64,000 bases of DNA from Phymatolithon calcareum. Taxonomy: Eukaryota; Rhodophyta; Florideophyceae; Hapalidiales. This document shows, piece by piece, positions 1 to 10,819 of the stretch (its first letter is position 1; the number at the start of each line of letters is the position of its first letter). The stretch is from assembly GCA_977006965.1 (NCBI GenBank), contig OZ345362.1, forward strand, positions 2,604,001 to 2,668,000. The letters run 5' to 3'. The translations under genes were made by a program, and so were the position numbers. The notes under the pieces are model-generated. The model was not told where the DNA came from. It ran no database searches and saw only the letters and a list, made by a program, of their open reading frames with translations.

Positions 1-465
1 TGCTTTTCCCCGACCATTACAGCCCACATGGGCTTACACGCTGTGCCCTCGACTCCGTCGTCCACTCCGTTTAGGTTTATTTCTAGTATGATAAGACCGA
101 TTTGGTAGTATATGGCGGGCTTTTGGCCGCCGGCCCTCAGTAAAAGGGGCAACCCGTGTTTGGTCCAGATCGACCGTTTTCAGTTCCAACCTTCGCGGAC
201 CTTTCGCCTCAGGGAAGGCCTCGCGTACGACCTCGACTCTACGCCGTCGGTCGAGCCTCGGTCCTAGGACTCTCGCCCCTGTGTCTGCGTACGGACGTTG
301 GTGTCCTCTTGCGATTGGACCCCCAAGTCCGTGTGTGTGTTTTGTTGTTTGCTCTGCCACTATCCTCCATCGGGAGAGACCAATCGCTGGAGCCTTGCAC
401 GGCCTCAACGGCCAACCGTTCCCGAACTACTTTGTGGCGTCGATCAGCCGATCTACGCTACCACA
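1..465 (+). mobile_element. LTR of gypsy-2 family, cut by window edge (probable solo LTR)
   Basis: The sequence matches, in inverse orientation, the two LTRs at 46989-47483 and 56452-56946, and ends with the same CTACCACA terminus at 465. About 30 bp of the start lie outside the window. The bases after 465 do not resemble the internal start of the family: the primer-binding site starting TGGTCTCCCG is absent. It is therefore probably a solo LTR produced by LTR-LTR recombination, or the 3' LTR of an element lying to the left. The left target duplication cannot be read. Confidence 0.85.
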
Positions 466-1190
466 GTTAAATTCGTCTAGAACTCAGCCAGAAGCGAAGC
501 CTTAGGAATATCTCCATTTGAAATGGACTTAGGATGGAAGCCAATGTCTGCTTTTGGATCTGTTGACTAAGGAAAATTGTGAGGTTAAAAGTGTCTCTGA
601 TTTTAAGTCTCGGCTTCAGGTTTCTCTTGACGATGCGAAATATGTCTACAAGATTGCAAAGACTGGCCAAAGTGCTCGGACATCTCTGACTCACAAGCCT
701 CATTCCTACGAAGTCGGTGACAAGCTTTGGATTAATAAGGGCCTCTTCAAGGACGTTTATTTAAGTCTCAACAATCGGATAACTTGTTCTCTAAATGCTT
801 TTGTCCGTTTACTGTGAAGCGATTTATCGGGAAAATGCTGTCAGACTAGAGTTCCCAAGTATTCATGAAGTGTTGAATGTTGTTCATACAACTCCGTACT
901 TTAACCAGCCTACTGATATATCCCCACCAATCCCAGCTGTACCTGATCTTGTTCCCGCTGTTGAGGGAGAAGAGTTTGTTGTGTATTCGATCCTGAAACA
1001 TAGGAAGAGAGGGAAAGGATATCAGTTCTTGGCTCTAATGAAATGACGTCCGATACATGATGCAAAATGGCAGCCAAGTCGAGACTTCATCGACAAGGAT
1101 GGATCTGTGACACAAGTGTTCCTGGATTGTATCAAGGACAACAAGATTATACCGCATCTATACGCCGGGGATGAATAACGGCTACTTCAT
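466..1190 (+). pseudogene. Decayed chromovirus pol 3' end (integrase C-terminus plus chromodomain)
   Basis: Three reading frames together give an integrase tail: a segment like SPFEMDLGWKPMSA (the usual TPFEL..G..P region), then a basic stretch ending YEVGDKLWINKGLF (residues typical of the integrase C-terminal domain), then EEFVVYSILKHRKRGKGYQF, the start of a chromodomain. The chromodomain is interrupted by TGA near 1044 and resumes as DAKWQPSRDFID. Frameshifts near 540 and 800 and the internal stop show it is dead. It differs from both intact gypsy elements in the window, so it represents a third chromovirus family. The adjoining LTR at 1226 completes the 3' end. Confidence 0.7.
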
Positions 1191-1225
1191 CGACGAGGAC
1201 GTCAATAGGAGGAGGTGGGGAATAG

Positions 1226-1667
1226 TATAACAAGGACATGCATGCAGTGCGTAAGTAGTGATAGCTTTACAAGCTGTCAGTATGCACGTCTGGATGCTCC
1301 TGGAAGCATGCGAGAAATATCCAGATATTCGAGCACATGCACTATTTGACGAATGCATTGCTTTAAGGAAATTTTTGGAGCTCTCTAGATAATTCGTATT
1401 TTATTGTTTTATGATATTTGTAAGTTACATGTAAGTATTGAATGCCTATATAAGGCATGCTCTAGTTCCGACTAGGTGATTGGAGCTAAGCACAAATCCA
1501 ACCAAGTCATGTGATGTAAAGTCAACAATCCTCTTTAAAGCTCATCTTATCACTACCGATACTGTGCTCGTCAACGCTAAGCTCGATCAGCATCCGTTTC
1601 AAGCCTCTTAGGAGAATAAATCAATCATCATCATCATATTATCGTGTCTTGTTGTGGTCGATTTACA
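1226..1667 (+). mobile_element. 3' LTR of the decayed chromovirus
   Basis: A purine run (GGAGGAGGTGGGG near 1210) precedes this stretch as a polypurine tract would. It holds a TATA-like TATATAAGG near 1449 and an AATAAA signal near 1616, and it ends in TTACA. No second copy is in the window, so the borders are approximate. Confidence 0.5.
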
Positions 1668-2950
1668 CCGGCAGAGGAACGCACAATGGGCAGGCCGGTA
1701 ATTCGAAGTAACAGACACCTAACATGAAATATCATTGAGCACAATTACCAGAGAATCTGCGCTTCAGAAACAGTATAAATAATACTTTCGACCAGCGCTG
1801 ATCCCATTCTAAGCACGCCGAAAGTAACTAGAGCATTCAACGTTAAGCACCATGCTACAAAAGTAACCGCACGGCTGCTAAGACAGTTACTTTCCGTAAA
1901 GAAGACTTGCGTCTCGCACGGGGGCAGTTTGCGTCCAAGACGCAAGTTTTGGATCCTACAAACACTGGTTGGGTGGTTGTAGTGACATCAACGAAGTCAC
2001 GAACACTCAGGAAGCCCTTCGATCGACAAGGGTTGTCTTGATTCAAATGTGTCGTCCTTGAAGTCGATCCTAAATCGTACAAATTTTCAAAACATATATC
2101 TGGGCATTAAACATGACAAAGCATTCACAATCGTTTGAACTATTCAGTATTACCTGCGTGTAACACCTATCTATGCAAGTAGTTACAGTGCCTAATTAAT
2201 TGGGTTTCCAAGAACGAAAAAGTCGCGAGTTCGAACATGCTGACGCCACTTGAATTTTCTCCTGTTGTATGAACTAGTTTTGGGGTTTTCGCTCCACGCA
2301 GTCGGTCGCAAACAGGACCAGTCGAGACGAAAGGGAGGCCTTTTTCCACAGCAAGGGGTCTCCGGGCCGAAACGGGTGCATTGCAGTTTCGTCTTGTAAG
2401 TCAAAACCTTCAGATAGAAAGGTTATCACCTTACTCACCCTCCAGTGCACTAAACACCTCAATAATATCACATATCAGTCCTACGGCTGGTGGTTTGGGT
2501 TAAGCGCGAGCTAGCACTTATCAAAGCAAAACTCGACGAAGAGTCCCTGTGTTTAGGACCAGGCGATATACTAGAATAGAAAAGCTCCTCCCGTTCAGTC
2601 TTAGGAGTGGAAGGCTGTCTAATAAACAACCAAACAGATGCTAAAAAAATTACAAAATTCGGTTTTGTTTCGCGTTTGAGTCGGTTATTGTGCCCTCACC
2701 ATGCCGAAGAGAAGGTTTTTCCCAGTTCGCGGCGCCCTTCGCCACATTTGTAAACGGCTCAATTCAGTGCGAGAAGCACACTATTTGGAACGGGAGAAGC
2801 CGATCAAGACTTTCTACAGGGGGCGTTTATTTGTGCACGAAGTAGTTCCGAATGCAAGGCCTTCTTTCTGGATTCAATCAAGTCTCCATCACAACATAAG
2901 TATTTTACGAAGCTATCGCCCTTAAAATTAAAATATAGTACGCGTGCGAT
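1668..2950. other. No gene recognised
   Basis: Only short ORFs without recognisable domains are seen. A B-box-like string (GAGTTCGAACATG, near 2227) lies downstream of a weak A-box-like string and could be the head of a tRNA-derived repeat, but no tRNA fold is convincing. Confidence 0.4.
2471..2492 (+). repeat. 22-bp direct repeat, copy 1 (copy 2 at 5244-5265)
   Basis: CATATCAGTCCTACGGCTGG plus TG occurs here and again at 5244-5265. The pair brackets the large palindrome without touching it, so it may mark an older insertion or duplication that brought the palindrome in. Confidence 0.6.
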
Positions 2951-3412
2951 AATTGGGGACAGCTGGCACTCCGCTCTCTGAAACCTGTTCCTTCCACGCT
3001 CATGTATCTCCATCCCATTCAATCTCACATTCTCGTTCGATCAACCCGCTCTCCGACATGGGCAGTAGTCAAAGCTGCTAGGATTTAGCCTCTGCTTCCA
3101 CCCATGGCTATTGCATGCTGTTGCCTCATAACCGCCTCCTTTCTCTCCTATCGTTCGGCACGAACGCGGCACAGGATCTGAGAGCTCACCGAAGGCATTG
3201 ATGACGAATATGGCGATAGTAATGATGATGTCGTATTCTTGCATGAGCGTGAAAACGGGAACAATTCGTCGAGAGAGATACAGCAGACCCTCCCGCGTCC
3301 CGTGGTGCATCGACGGTAATCCGGAATGCGAAGAGAAACTAGCGATAGTGGAGAGTTGATCAGTCTTCTCAAGTTAACGATAGTTTAAGGTCAAAACCAA
3401 CGAGAAGGGTAG

Positions 3413-3592
3413 CGCAAGGATCGTGCCAAACAGCGAGAGGAAGAGCGGAATGAGCGTGCAGAGCAGTGACAGGAAGAGCGGAAGGAACGTGCAGAACAGA
3501 TAGCGGAGGAGAAAGCGAGGCGTGAGCGAGAGCATAAGAGGCATGATCAATTAATGCAAATGATGATGGTTTCCCTCAAGAAGAAAAATTGA
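3413..3592 (+). pseudogene. Charged coiled-coil C-terminal remnant (left palindrome arm)
   Basis: This frame reads as a strongly charged helix rich in R, E and K, of the type QREEERNERAEQ, then IAEEKARRERE, and ends in DQLMQMMMVSLKKKN followed by TGA. One in-frame stop lies about one third of the way in. Such a tail is common at the C-terminus of transposon-linked DNA-binding proteins, but no domain is diagnostic. The mirror copy is at 4559-4738. Confidence 0.35.
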
Positions 3593-4558
3593 GCTTTGAA
3601 ACTCTTGGCTTCAATCCTATTTTACAAATGTCACGTAAATAGTCTAATAGTAGAATGAATAAACAGATGCTCAAGGAATGGTTGCTCTTGAAAGACAAAC
3701 ATTTAAATCGACGTTCAGCGGCTGCACACACTCCCACCACGGATACTACTGGATATGCTCTCGACTGTGACGATTAAGCACGCCATTAGAGTAGCTGTTG
3801 TTAGGGAGAAGATCCAAACTCTTAATTCTTTGGTGGCGTCTCTGTTGTATGATTTTTTCGGTCATCTCCCAGTAACCAAACATCGGTAAAGAAGAATTTT
3901 GAGATCTTACTCACCCCCAAACAGACTGTTAGCTTCTACGCTAAGTTGCGGCATAAACGTAGTAAGAATTTGGTTCATCGCAACAAGACTCACCCTCAAA
4001 TTGAACAAATAAACGACCCGAAAAGCACAACAAACGCCAACTCATGTTCTTACGACCATTCCGAGCCACATCTCTCATTTTACGCTCACGCAGGCACGTA
4101 AGCACATGACTTGGCGTTTGTTGTGCTTTTCGGGTCGTTTATTTGTTCAATTTGAGGGTGAGTCTTGTTGCGATGAACCAAATTCTTACTACGTTTATGC
4201 CGCAACTTAGCGTAGAAGCTAACAGTCTGTTTGGGGGTGAGTAAGATCTCAAAATTCTTCTTTACCGATGTTTGGTTACTGGGAGATGACCGAAAAAATC
4301 ATACAACAGAGACGCCACCAAAGAATTAAGAGTTTGGATCTTCTCCCTAACAACAGCTACTCTAATGGCGTGCTTAATCGTCACAGTCGAGAGCATATCC
4401 AGTAGTATCCGTGGTGGGAGTGTGTGCAGCCGCTGAACGTCGATTTAAATGTTTGTCTTTCAAGAGCAACCATTCCTTGAGCATCTGTTTATTCATTCTA
4501 CTATTAGACTATTTACGTGACATTTGTAAAATAGGATTGAAGCCAAGAGTTTCAAAGC

Positions 4559-4738
4559 TCAATTTTTCTTCTTGAGGGAAACCATCATCATTTGCATTAA
4601 TTGATCATGCCTCTTATGCTCTCGCTCACGCCTCGCTTTCTCCTCCGCTATCTGTTCTGCACGTTCCTTCCGCTCTTCCTGTCACTGCTCTGCACGCTCA
4701 TTCCGCTCTTCCTCTCGCTGTTTGGCACGATCCTTGCG
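4559..4738 (-). pseudogene. Charged coiled-coil C-terminal remnant (right palindrome arm)
   Basis: Mirror image of the reading frame at 3413-3592, with the same charged helix and the same internal stop. The stop was therefore present before the arms were duplicated. Confidence 0.35.
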
Positions 4739-5176
4739 CTACCCTTCTCGTTGGTTTTGACCTTAAACTATCGTTAACTTGAGAAGACTGATCAACTCTC
4801 CACTATCGCTAGTTTCTCTTCGCATTCCGGATTACCGTCGATGCACCACGGGACGCGGGAGGGTCTGCTGTATCTCTCTCGACGAATTGTTCCCGTTTTC
4901 ACGCTCATGCAAGGATACGCCATCATCATTACTATCGCCATATTCGTCATCAATGCCTTCGGTGAGCTCTCAGATCCTGTGCCGAGCTCGTGCCGAACGA
5001 TAGGAGAGAAAGGAGGCGGTTATGAGGCAATATCATGCAATAATCCTAGCAGCTTTGACTACTGCCCATGTCGGAGAGGGAGTTGATCGAACGAGAATGG
5101 GAGATTGAATGAGATGGAGATACATGAGCATGGAAGGAGAAAGATACAGGGAATGGAGTGCCAGCTGTCCCCAATT

Positions 5177-5632
5177 CACTATAAATCTCGTTTTGGGACG
5201 GTATCAAATTTTTCTCACTGGGGTAGACATGAACACCCCGATCCATATCAGTCCTACGGCTGGTGTTTAGGGTACAGTCAACAAGGCAAAATCTTCTACG
5301 AAAGCTCAAACTGGTATACATTTCGAAATTTCGGTGTTAGTAGCCTCTTAAAAGAGGCCACTCGCTCTAACTAATCGACCAATCATTGAGTGTCACAGCA
5401 GTGGAATGTACACAACATTGTTTCATATTCTGGCTCTATTTGTCGTTTTTTGCCTTAGCTAATCACCCATACGGCTGTCAAAGCCAGACGCATTTACTGT
5501 TCCTTATGATCGTCAAGCTTCCCTCCTTGCCTTCAAATCTGAAGGGAAACAACGTTGCTTCTTCGTAGAATGAAGCTCACTTTCATAAAAAATCTTCGTG
5601 ACTGATTTCGATTCACGCGTCATTGTTCGAAC
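5177..5632. other. Spacer upstream of the 815-residue gene; second 22-bp repeat
   Basis: Holds copy 2 of the 22-bp direct repeat (5244-5265). No ORF with recognisable content. The promoter of the gene starting at 5633 should lie here, but no clear TATA box is close to it; a TATAAAT occurs at about 5180. Confidence 0.4.
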
Positions 5633-8080
5633 ATGGCATCCAAAATCAAAGAACAGCATGAGGAACCTGCTCACTTGTGGCCGCATGCAACTCCACAAGA
5701 GCGCGCAAAACTTGCGTCAGTGTATGAGCTTCTTCTTGCGGCGACAGATCCCCAACTACGAAAGCATGTGCAGTTCGCGTTATTCATCGAAATACTCGAG
5801 GATGATACCAGAAATATCGACTATAAAAGATGGCCCAAGGAGTTTCTTCTAAGCGGCAAGATTTGGCGGTGGCAAGCAATAGTTGCCAAGATAACAGAAG
5901 CATTTGAACTGGACTGCGTACAGCGCGCGAACTACATGAAGCTGGCCATGGGAAAGGGAGAGCGACACAAGGACATTGCGTATGGGCTCAGTGAGAAATT
6001 GATGTGGAAAGACAAGGACAACGTTGTTAAGAACCTGCTGGACATGGGCAAAAGAGAGTATAAAGGCGCAATACCGGTGTCGCACGAAAAGGAAAATAAC
6101 GTTCTGCATGTTGCTGTCTCATACAAGCATACCAGCAAGCACGATGAAGCAGGTACCATTAATGCCATTCAAGCTGACGCTATCTGGAAAGCTGTGCGAG
6201 CCATTCCTTACGTAAAGGAGTCAACAGAAATACGGGTTTGGGTCGATCAAAACATACACAGAACACCAATTGCAGAGAAGGATTGGCATGAAGTGGGACT
6301 AGCGCCGTATGCATGCCTGAAGGTTGTATTCGTTGGCTATGGAGATTTCAGCTTACGACCCGCTTTCAAAAGGCCATGGCTGTGGGTCGAAATGATAACC
6401 GCTTTGAAAGGCGACGGATTTCACACAGTGCCCGGGCACGAGGCGGTCGAGGACTGCGATAACCTGATCGAAACGTTGGGAGGATATCAGACTTATCGAG
6501 ATCGCATGACAGCAAATGGATGGATTGTAGGTCCCGGAGTTGATATCGACAAAGTGATGGCTGAAGTCGCTTTCTATGTCAGCTTATGGCGCAAGAGCTT
6601 CCTCGGACATTCGGACTACGAAGAGGAGTACCTGGTATATTTTGCTGACTTTGTCAACTGGGCAAGGCTATTCGTGATCCGAGGCGTGCAGTACTCCGAA
6701 ATGACCTGGAATCATCGAAGTGACGAGCCTCTCCGGGGTTTGGACGCTGTTGCGTTGATTCGAGCGATGCCCCGAAATATTTTGTGGATCACGGAAAATC
6801 AACTGGGAATACTGAGACCAATACTGTCCTGGGCATGCATTTCCGCTCAAGAATGGGTGCTGGGCGATATCATCGATAGAACGGAAATCGATACGTTGCT
6901 GCTCTCTTCAATCGTGGAGTGTGCCGAAAATGCCTCGAACGAATTTCAAGAGATCTGCATATCCGGCAGCCATTCTATAGAACACATCCGCTTCCGGAAG
7001 CAAAGCAATCTCGTCACTTTCTTTTTTGACGGAAGTAGGGCTATTACATCCGTCAAATTCGGACGAGCTACACAGGTTGCAGATGCATTTCTTGACCGCG
7101 TTAAGTCTGCTTCTTCAGTCACAACAATGCGAAGTGCCGAAGAAGACGATATCTTGAACTATATTCCTTTTACTCTTCGAACGTCACTTTCATTGCAGAA
7201 CATACAGTTTGGCAACATCAGTCTGAGCGCTATGAACGTCTCTGAGAGTATTGCAGAAGCCCTGCACCTCAAAAAGATTGGAATCTGCTACAACACAGGC
7301 CTCTGTGAGAGCGTGTACGAGACGAATCGAAACGGACACAATCTCCGACTGTCGACCATGGAGATCAAGATCCTGCTATCCACCGCAAAAGGCGACTTTC
7401 CACGGATGCTTGATATGGCAACGGCAATGAAGAAACATCATGCATACAAGTCGTTACTGCATCGCGATCTTTCACAGGAGCAAAAGCGGAATCTTTGTGA
7501 TGGTTGGATAGTTGAAGCTCTGGAGCTTTATAACAAGAACTATCTGTCCGGTGAAGGTCTCAACGATGTTGAAAGGGAGCTGGTTAGTCTTCTGAAAGCG
7601 AGAGCAGAGCATTGCACTTTGGTCCATGTGACCGAACTTAACAAAGAAAAGGTCATGGTGAACGTCAAATCAAGGAAATCTACTAAAACGTTCGTCACTA
7701 CCCCATTTCATGCTCAGAAAGAGATTGCAGCAATTGAGACAAATGATATTGAAAAACTGTGCAACAGAGAGGTCACCGGCTTAATACAAATGGCAATTGG
7801 AATGAGGCCAAGTATTCCGGTCAAACCGTATGGAGCAAGTCTCAATCCAAGACTGTTGCAGTTTGCGTTGGACAACGGTCAAGAACTTGACATGCGAATG
7901 GTTCGTGGCTTGTTTGTCAAATGCAATCGCTGCAATAACGTTGTGTGCCAGTTGAATGGACTCAGGGCTGAATTGGTAATGCGTGGCGGCGCCTATAACT
8001 TGACTTGGGGGGATGCTCATAACTGCTCTGTCCAGGAATACACCTACCTGTATGTCCAGGACGGAGCTCGAATCGTTTGA
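5633..8080 (+). CDS. Unknown 815-residue protein, weakly HET/TIR-like in its middle
   Basis: One uninterrupted ORF of 815 codons with no intron. I do not recognise the family with certainty. Residues about 155-265 have the order of motifs of the HET (heterokaryon incompatibility) or TIR-like fold: a strand LHVAVSYKHTSKHDEAG, then EIRVWVDQNIHR (compare WVDALCINQ of HET), then APYACLKVVFVGYGD (compare IYSNASSVIVWLG), then RPWLWVEMITAL (compare R.W..QE). The C-terminal region has a possible metal site, CNRCNNVVC, near residue 765. No signal peptide or membrane span is evident. The start is the first ATG of the open frame, AACATGGC. It is flanked by repeats, with no partner gene nearby. It may be a host gene or an unrecognised transposon protein; the HET/TIR link is a guess from motif order. 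Confidence 0.75.
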   Translation: MASKIKEQHEEPAHLWPHATPQERAKLASVYELLLAATDPQLRKHVQFALFIEILEDDTRNIDYKRWPKEFLLSGKIWRWQAIVAKITEAFELDCVQRANYMKLAMGKGERHKDIAYGLSEKLMWKDKDNVVKNLLDMGKREYKGAIPVSHEKENNVLHVAVSYKHTSKHDEAGTINAIQADAIWKAVRAIPYVKESTEIRVWVDQNIHRTPIAEKDWHEVGLAPYACLKVVFVGYGDFSLRPAFKRPWLWVEMITALKGDGFHTVPGHEAVEDCDNLIETLGGYQTYRDRMTANGWIVGPGVDIDKVMAEVAFYVSLWRKSFLGHSDYEEEYLVYFADFVNWARLFVIRGVQYSEMTWNHRSDEPLRGLDAVALIRAMPRNILWITENQLGILRPILSWACISAQEWVLGDIIDRTEIDTLLLSSIVECAENASNEFQEICISGSHSIEHIRFRKQSNLVTFFFDGSRAITSVKFGRATQVADAFLDRVKSASSVTTMRSAEEDDILNYIPFTLRTSLSLQNIQFGNISLSAMNVSESIAEALHLKKIGICYNTGLCESVYETNRNGHNLRLSTMEIKILLSTAKGDFPRMLDMATAMKKHHAYKSLLHRDLSQEQKRNLCDGWIVEALELYNKNYLSGEGLNDVERELVSLLKARAEHCTLVHVTELNKEKVMVNVKSRKSTKTFVTTPFHAQKEIAAIETNDIEKLCNREVTGLIQMAIGMRPSIPVKPYGASLNPRLLQFALDNGQELDMRMVRGLFVKCNRCNNVVCQLNGLRAELVMRGGAYNLTWGDAHNCSVQEYTYLYVQDGARIV

Positions 8081-8299
8081 GCAGCTTTTTGTAGACTGAT
8101 CTACGTCCCGCACCTATTTGCGCTTTTCGAAGAACACCGTTTGTCGGAGCAGCAAGGCCAGAGACGTTACGGAGGTATGGCAATCTCCTCAGATCTGCTC
8201 ACCTCAATCCTGCCATTACTTTCCTCTTGAGTTCATGCACGCCTCTGCAAGACAATTACCTCCAGTGACCCGCATGGATCGATACCCATTACCACGTCT

Positions 8300-8560
8300 C
8301 GGCGGCACATCCGGTGGCAGCCGAGAAGCGACCACGCGCCTTAACATCCGGGCGTTGATCGGCATCGCCAAAGACTGTATTGGAGCCGCAACCAGTGGCA
8401 GTCGAAAAGCAGCGCCGCGCGAAGGATTCCCGCGCCGAGCCAAATCGCTCGACGCCGTCTCGAGCCGCAACCAGCGGCAGTCGAGAAGCCGCCACGCGCT
8501 AAGGCGTTCCCGCTCCAACCGAAGTCGCTCGACACCGCCTGGGCGCCACAGCCGGTGGCC
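8300..8560. repeat. Tandem repeat, about 80-bp unit, over 3 copies
   Basis: The motif CC(G/A)(G/C)(T/C)GGCAG(T/C)CGA(G/A)AAG recurs near 8311, 8391, 8471 and, more diverged, 8551, spaced 79-81 bp. The region is GC-rich. An ORF of 162 codons on the minus strand crosses it, but because 80 is not a multiple of 3 each unit is read in a different frame, so that ORF is probably not a gene. Confidence 0.65.
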
Positions 8561-9575
8561 GCCTGGAAGAACCCTTAGGCTAGCGACGACCGGGCCAAGG
8601 ACATCTTCGAGGTGCTTTCGATGCGAGCTTATCAGGGGGTTGCGCGATGCGCCGCTACGCTGCGACAGGTCGAGACTCTGTGCTTCAGATTCAAAGGCGC
8701 GCACGCCCGGCCGCGGTTAAAAACGCGACGCCACGCGGCTCAGGGTTGAAAGCTTGCGCGAAAGTCTCATCGGCGCGCAGAGTCACCACCAAATGCTTCA
8801 GAGTCCGAAACTCGCTGACCGAAATCCCTATATAAAGCCGGACGCCGAAGAAACCTTGATCTCCAGCACTCGCATCGCAAGCTTGCAGACGCGTTCACAC
8901 GGAGGCACGCATTTTGGAACGTGCATGCACCGAGACGTGAACCGCGCGTAAGGCAGCGAATAGCGTAAGGAGCTCTTTGGTACACTGGCTGTCCGTTTCC
9001 CAGAAAAACTCGTGCGACATCTGGTTTCTGCAGAAGGTTGACAGGACAGCCTTTCGAGTTGGCAGCCTGCGTTTTTTCGTTGACCACCAAACGACCCTTC
9101 ATAGTCTTTTGTAGTAGTAGTCAGGCTATCCTACGGCTACAGCTACGGCAAACCGGTTCTCTGGCGAGTCGTGCTTGTCCGGGAGGAGGCTCCTAAGAGT
9201 TTCAGGACGGTGTCCAGAAACTCTACTAAGGGGAAGCGCGACACAGCTCGCCGTCCACGGGGAACTAGACCGTTGGACGTCGTGAAAGCTAAGTCGCCAA
9301 AATTACGGTTTTTTGTTTCCAATAAAACCGCAGATCTTATTCAAGGACAGGCAGTCTCCAAGCCTGCATTGCTATCTCAATGCTATATTCTTCCTCACAC
9401 CGATCAATTTTTCTCTCACTTCTTTCGCTGAGCTCCTTCGCCAATCACTCAGAGTGAATAAACGTTGTTCAATATGTCGAGCAAGTGTACTTTTTCGCCA
9501 CAGAAACAATCTTCGTCAGCAACGAAGCCGTTTGTCCTTCGGACGCGCTGCCGCACCTTGGTAAGGTATGACAAT
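8561..9575. other. No gene recognised; TATA-like site
   Basis: Contains a good TATA-like string TATATAAAG at 8829-8837 followed by a GC-balanced leader, but no substantial ORF downstream. It could be part of an unrecognised LTR or a lost gene's promoter. Confidence 0.3.
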
Positions 9576-9589
9576 GACAGTATCGCTTT

Positions 9590-9718
9590 TTTTTTTTGAA
9601 TTTTGAATTTATTAAAAGCCCTCAGAAACACTCATAAGACTGTAAGGGAGATGCGTTTCAGATGCTACTACCTTGGTAGCTCCGTTAAAGCCCGCAAAAG
9701 CTCGTTGCTATCGTCGTA
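9590..9718 (-). mobile_element. Severely 5'-truncated LINE (3' tail only)
   Basis: About 130 bp, starting on the plus strand with a T run followed by GAATTTTGAATTTATTAAA and ending with CTCGTTGCTATCGTCG. The stretch matches, in reverse, the 3' end of the LINE at 28334-29310. It is flanked by a perfect 14-bp duplication, GACAGTATCGCTTT, at 9576-9589 and 9719-9732. Tail, truncation and duplication are those of target-primed reverse transcription. Confidence 0.85.
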
Positions 9719-9732
9719 GACAGTATCGCTTT

Positions 9733-10628
9733 GCTACAATCTTGCCGGAGGTAAGATTAGGCCTTTTCCCTTGCATTACTATTACCATTGGCAAACATAG
9801 GTTGTAGCCTAGAAGTGGAACAAAACACGAAGATGAGTTATAATTGGCGTACATTTGAGCAGAGAAGTAGCCTTCAATGTCTGAAGCGAAAGATTCATTT
9901 TGTATGTCCTTATGACAGAAGCCGGCTTGCGTCGTATACAAACGGAAACAAAGTGTCTCCAGCATTCGATAAACTTGTAGACCCTAACGTATGCTTTCGT
10001 TTCTGGCATTTTCTCTGTCGCCTTTCCGTTCTCCGAAGACTTGATCTGTGTTCGATGCATTCAGTAAATCAATAAGTGTTTTCATTTGATTTAACTTATG
10101 CGGCTAACCGTTTCAAGAATAGAAGGGAATAATGTAATTTCTAGACTACCGTCAAATCGCACTCGCTCTTCATGCCTTCTCATGACACAGTTTTCGTGAT
10201 GATACAACTTTGCATAACAGTCGTGACGAGCGCTATGATTCATTGCGCTCGTAGGGTTGCCTACATTTCTACTTTGTATTCTTGGGGCAGATATCCTGGA
10301 TTGCGTCGACTGCGCTTTGCAACCTGGTTTCATCTTGCTCTGAAAGGGATTGTTTAGACATGAGGATTGAAAGCTCTTATAGTGCGTGAGTGGGTGTGCG
10401 ATCTTCAGATCTATTCTTCGCTTGATGGGGGTTTGGAAGCGAGGGAATAGCCAATGCGTGCTCAGAAGACTGTACTTCGCTTTCTGGGGCGCTCGTTTCT
10501 TATGGGATGGGGAGCGCGCCTACCTTCACTTCCAAGCGATAGTGCCGAAAGGCAGCTTTCCACCCCTCTCTTGCCATTTGCAGGTTATTTTTTCTTGCGT
10601 TAGTTTCGACGTCAGCATGTCCTGCGAC
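9733..10628. other. No gene recognised
   Basis: Several short ORFs of about 60-95 codons occur on both strands, none with a recognisable motif and none supported by a neighbour. Confidence 0.4.
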
Positions 10629-10819
10629 CGATTCCCTCATGTTGCACAAGAGAGCTCTCTGAAGCACATCGTTGGACTCGTGGATTATAGCCAGGCATTC
10701 ATGGCCTTTGAGAAGTCCTAAGGAGCATAAGACTTCTCAAAGGCCATGAAAACCTGGCTATATTCCACGAGTCCAACGATGTGCTTCAGAAAGCTCTCTT
10801 ATGCAACATGAGGGAATCG
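10629..10819. repeat. Long hairpin, 89-bp arms, 13-nt loop
   Basis: 10629-10717 and 10731-10819 are near-perfect reverse complements (for example GAAGCACATCGTTGGACTCG in the left arm). A few mismatches show that the arms have aged. No terminal duplication was found. It may be a small inverted duplication or a source of hairpin RNA. Confidence 0.75.

Larger units (their letters stand above)
2951..5176. repeat. 2.2-kb palindrome (foldback-like inverted duplication)
   Basis: The left arm (2951-4042) and right arm (about 4113-5176) are nearly identical reverse complements, separated by about 70 bp of unique sequence. The outer ends are AATTGGGGACAGCTGGCACT on the left and its reverse complement on the right. 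Small differences occur, for example a stretch of about 26 bp near 3085 that is missing from the right arm. No target-site duplication is visible next to the ends. It could be a foldback transposon or a head-to-head duplication. Confidence 0.85.

Noticed and set aside
2179-2245. tRNA gene
   Set aside because: A B-box-like string is present but the arms do not fold into a cloverleaf and the A box is weak.
8216-8704. 162-codon minus-strand ORF
   Set aside because: It is produced by the 80-bp tandem repeat, whose unit length is not a multiple of three, so the repeats are not translated in a constant frame.
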